Assembly: GCA_035524955.1 (NCBI GenBank)
Contig: DATLFG010000089.1
Span: forward strand, 31,337 to 95,336
Direction: 5' to 3'
Origin: CAMLFJ01 sp035524955
GTDB lineage: Bacteria; Methylomirabilota; Methylomirabilia; Rokubacteriales; CSP1-6
DNA: 64,000 nucleotides
Part shown: positions 62,657-64,000 of the stretch, one piece after another
How the letters are laid out: every line of letters begins with the position of its first letter
How positions within the stretch are numbered: position 1 is the stretch's first letter
The notes under the pieces: generated by a model
Database searches by the model: none
Told to the model about the DNA's origin: nothing
Seen by the model: the letters and a program-made list of their open reading frames with translations, nothing else
Made by a program: the position numbers and the translations under genes

Positions 62657-62672
62657 TGGCACACGGATTGAA
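62657..62672 (+). promoter_or_regulatory. Sigma-54-like promoter, imperfect -12
   Basis: TGGCAC, five bases and TTGAA: the -24 half is perfect, but the usually invariant C of the -12 GC is A. Lies 46 bases before the pseudo-receiver ATG at 62719. The remainder of the 208-base gap shows nothing else. Confidence 0.35.
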
Positions 62673-62718
62673 CCTCTACCAGCAGCTCGACTCGTACTGA
62701 ATGGACAAAGGGGAGAAC

Positions 62719-63126
62719 ATGATCCGTCTATTGACGATCGATGGGGACCGGAACCGGGCGCAGGCCCTCGCCATGGAGTGCCTCGAGCAGGGGGTGGCGG
62801 TACGCATGGCCGAGACGCTCTGCGAGGGCGTGCGATATCTGCTCGACGCGCCGGTCTCGCTGGTGCTGGCGGAGGCGGGCCTGCTGCGGATGGCCAGGGG
62901 CGAGCAGGCGCGTCTGTTCGAGGCGGTGGCGCCCGGCGTGCCGGTGATCCTCACCGTGGACGCGGAGACGAAGGTCGAGGACCTGGTCAATCTCGAGCTG
63001 CAGGGCTTTCGCGTGGTGATCCGACCCTTCGCGCTGGGTGATCTGCTCGCGAAGATCGAGCTGCCCGTCGCGGGGGCCCCCGCGGGCCGGGATGCCCGCG
63101 CGCGCGTCGATACGGTCTGCCGGTAG
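62719..63126 (+). CDS. Stand-alone pseudo-receiver domain protein
   Basis: Single receiver-like domain of 135 residues (RLLTIDGDRNRAQAL at the start, then alternating strands and helices). The strand-3 end reads SLVLAEAGLL, placing Glu52 where the phospho-Asp is expected, and the conserved Lys before Pro-Phe is Arg (VVIRPFALGDLL). The acidic pocket (IDGD) remains. Seen: changed active site. Inferred: it cannot be phosphorylated normally and may be locked in one state, since Glu can mimic phospho-Asp. ATG 62719 with AAAGGGGAG four to six bases before it is preferred to an ATG at 62701 that has no ribosome-binding site. Lies behind a hybrid kinase. Confidence 0.65.
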   Translation: MIRLLTIDGDRNRAQALAMECLEQGVAVRMAETLCEGVRYLLDAPVSLVLAEAGLLRMARGEQARLFEAVAPGVPVILTVDAETKVEDLVNLELQGFRVVIRPFALGDLLAKIELPVAGAPAGRDARARVDTVCR

Positions 63127-63139
63127 GGAGCGCGAGTCC

Positions 63140-63346
63140 ATGAGCAAGCGATGGATCTTCGCATTGACGGTGGCGCTGGCGCTGGGCCTGATCGGGCTGC
63201 TCGCCTACACGAGCGAGTCCGTTCACCGGGTGACGCAGCCGCCGGAGACCATCATCGAGGTGCCACGCCCGCGCGTCGCACCGGTCCCCGCGGAGCCCGA
63301 GATCGGGCCCGCGGTCGACGGGACGGGGTTGATGCTCACCTACTGA
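63140..63346 (+). CDS. Small single-helix membrane protein
   Basis: Protein of 68 residues. KRW then FALTVALALGLIGLLAY (about 6-23) is a membrane anchor or uncleaved signal, followed by a short periplasmic tail rich in Pro, Glu and Val (PPETIIEVPRPRVAP) and ending in GTGLMLTY. No family recognised. It begins 14 bases after the pseudo-receiver gene with GGGAGCGCGAG upstream of the ATG, so likely the same operon, possibly as a small regulator or anchor for the signalling proteins. Coding probability is good: clear hydrophobic pattern and in-frame composition unlike the other frames. Confidence 0.55.
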   Translation: MSKRWIFALTVALALGLIGLLAYTSESVHRVTQPPETIIEVPRPRVAPVPAEPEIGPAVDGTGLMLTY

Positions 63347-63381
63347 GTCGCCCCGTCGTGGCGGAGGCCGGGGTCCTGGTG

Positions 63382-63489
63382 TACACTACCGCCCGATGCG
63401 TCGCCGCCGGCGGCGCCCTCGCCTCCGATATTGGCTCTTCCGAGTATTGGGGCGCGTACGAAGCGGAAGAGTGACCGAAGGAGAACCAC
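63382..63489 (+). promoter_or_regulatory. -10 box and about 100-base leader of the RRM gene
   Basis: TACACT at 63382-63387 is the best -10 in the gap; the ATG at 63490 is 102 bases further on, with a Shine-Dalgarno AAGGAG at 63479-63484. Such a long leader is unusual here and may carry control of an RNA-binding or cold-shock-type gene. A -35 was not found. Confidence 0.4.
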
Positions 63490-63873
63490 ATGGCTGCGAA
63501 ACTGTACGTGGGTGGTCTGTCCTATTCCACGACCAGTGAGACCCTTCGAGAGTATTTCGCCCAGTGCGGGACCGTGGAGTCGGCCTCCGTGATCACGGAC
63601 AAGTTCTCCGGCCAGTCCCGGGGCTTCGGTTTCGTCGAGATGGCGACCTCCGAGGAGGCGCAGCGGGCCATCTCGGAGCTGAACGGCAAGGACCTCGACG
63701 GCCGCAAGATCACCGTGAACGTCTCGAACCCGCGGACGCCCGGCTCGGGCGGCGGGCGCGGACCGGGCGGGCCCCGCGGCGGCCGGCCGGGCGGTGGTGG
63801 CGGTGGGCGGGGGGGCGGCGGTGATCGCGGCGCCTACGGCGTGCCACCGTCCAAGAAGCCCTTCCGCTGGTAA
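63490..63873 (+). CDS. RRM RNA-binding protein with Gly-rich tail
   Basis: Protein of 127 residues. Residues 1-82 are one RNA recognition motif with RNP2 KLYVGGLS and RNP1 SRGFGFVEM, whose aromatic residues contact single-stranded RNA. The tail (about 83-120) is almost only Gly, Arg and Pro, as in the cold-inducible RNA-binding proteins of cyanobacteria and other bacteria, and ends PSKKPFRW. Likely acts as an RNA chaperone in the cytoplasm, possibly at low temperature. ATG start with AAGGAG six to eleven bases upstream. Followed by a strong hairpin. Confidence 0.95.
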   Translation: MAAKLYVGGLSYSTTSETLREYFAQCGTVESASVITDKFSGQSRGFGFVEMATSEEAQRAISELNGKDLDGRKITVNVSNPRTPGSGGGRGPGGPRGGRPGGGGGGRGGGGDRGAYGVPPSKKPFRW

Positions 63874-63879
63874 ATGACT

Positions 63880-63922
63880 CGGAGGGGGCCCGTTCTGAAG
63901 TCCAAGAGGGGGGCCCCCTCCG
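63880..63922 (+). terminator. Strong hairpin after the RRM gene
   Basis: Perfect 12-base stem (CGGAGGGGGCCC, 63880-63891, with 63911-63922) around a 19-base loop, six bases after the stop codon. No T-run follows. A second, small palindrome lies at 63940-63958; no gene is seen in the remaining bases to the end. Confidence 0.6.
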
Positions 63923-64000
63923 ATGCCTCCCCCAGAATTGCGCCGGCTGAGCCGGCGCTCGGAGCGTGGAGATAGAACGGGCGCGGTGGTCGTCACCGCG

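Overview
The window is high-GC (roughly 70% over most of its length), densely packed bacterial chromosome. Start/stop overlaps of 1-8 bases are common, most genes lie in short operons, and no tRNA, rRNA, CRISPR array or transposase gene was seen. The gene mix is many GAF/PAS sensor kinases, sigma-54 activators, amidases and hydantoinase, a peptide-type ABC transporter, MmgE/PrpD, F420-type oxidoreductase and corrinoid methyltransferase parts. It suggests a Gram-negative soil or groundwater heterotroph, with Candidatus Rokubacteria/Methylomirabilota or a deltaproteobacterial relative as my best guess. That assignment is inference from gene content, not from a marker gene.

Layout. 1-7.8 kb (minus strand): a beta-ketoacyl synthase gene followed by two paralogous 7TM-GAF-PAS histidine kinases and a third, incomplete kinase-like gene with Asp in place of the phospho-acceptor His; the middle of this block is clearly lower in GC than the rest. 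7.9-16.1 kb (plus): a DUF3108-like secreted protein, a PfkB sugar kinase, a diacylglycerol-kinase-like enzyme, a UvrD helicase fused to an Fe-S nuclease, an alpha/beta hydrolase and a membrane/2Fe-2S/adenylate cyclase fusion. 16.2-28 kb: a cyclic ureide (hydantoin/dihydropyrimidine) degradation locus (HugZ-like, carbamoylase, hydantoinase, MmgE/PrpD, a 57-residue AtzG/GatC-like protein and amidase) facing a complete five-gene dpp/opp-type transporter operon. 28-35 kb: a small conserved protein, BT1-type transporter, NtrB/NtrC-like pair, crotonase and MFS exporter. 35-47 kb: CDGSH protein, PhnZ-like HD protein, hotdog proteins, NHL-repeat protein, SDR, M1 aminopeptidase, a frameshifted small gene, LLM oxidoreductase, a hairpin element, MFS, ribosomal protein bS21, a PLP deaminase, a class II cyclic nucleotide phosphodiesterase-like MBL protein and a lipoprotein. 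47.1-53.3 kb: an MBL-rhodanese persulfide dioxygenase-like gene followed by a methionine synthase broken into separate corrinoid, homocysteine-methyltransferase and reactivation proteins, shikimate kinase, and a fused methyltransferase/methylenetetrahydrofolate reductase. 53.3-64 kb: a second amidase, a GAF-rich kinase with its sigma-54 activator, a near-consensus sigma-54 promoter before a pseudopilin gene, a hybrid kinase, a pseudo-receiver, a small membrane protein and an RRM protein.

Themes. (1) Signalling is unusually heavy: five complete histidine kinases, one degenerate kinase, two sigma-54 activators and two pseudo-receivers with Glu at the phospho-site. (2) The split methionine synthase region reads as a self-contained corrinoid methyl-transfer module with its own reactivase and a source of methyl-folate. 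(3) At about a dozen genes a TANNNT-type -10 box ends only 6-10 bases before the start codon and no Shine-Dalgarno is present, which suggests widespread leaderless (or near-leaderless) transcripts in this organism and was used here to choose several starts.
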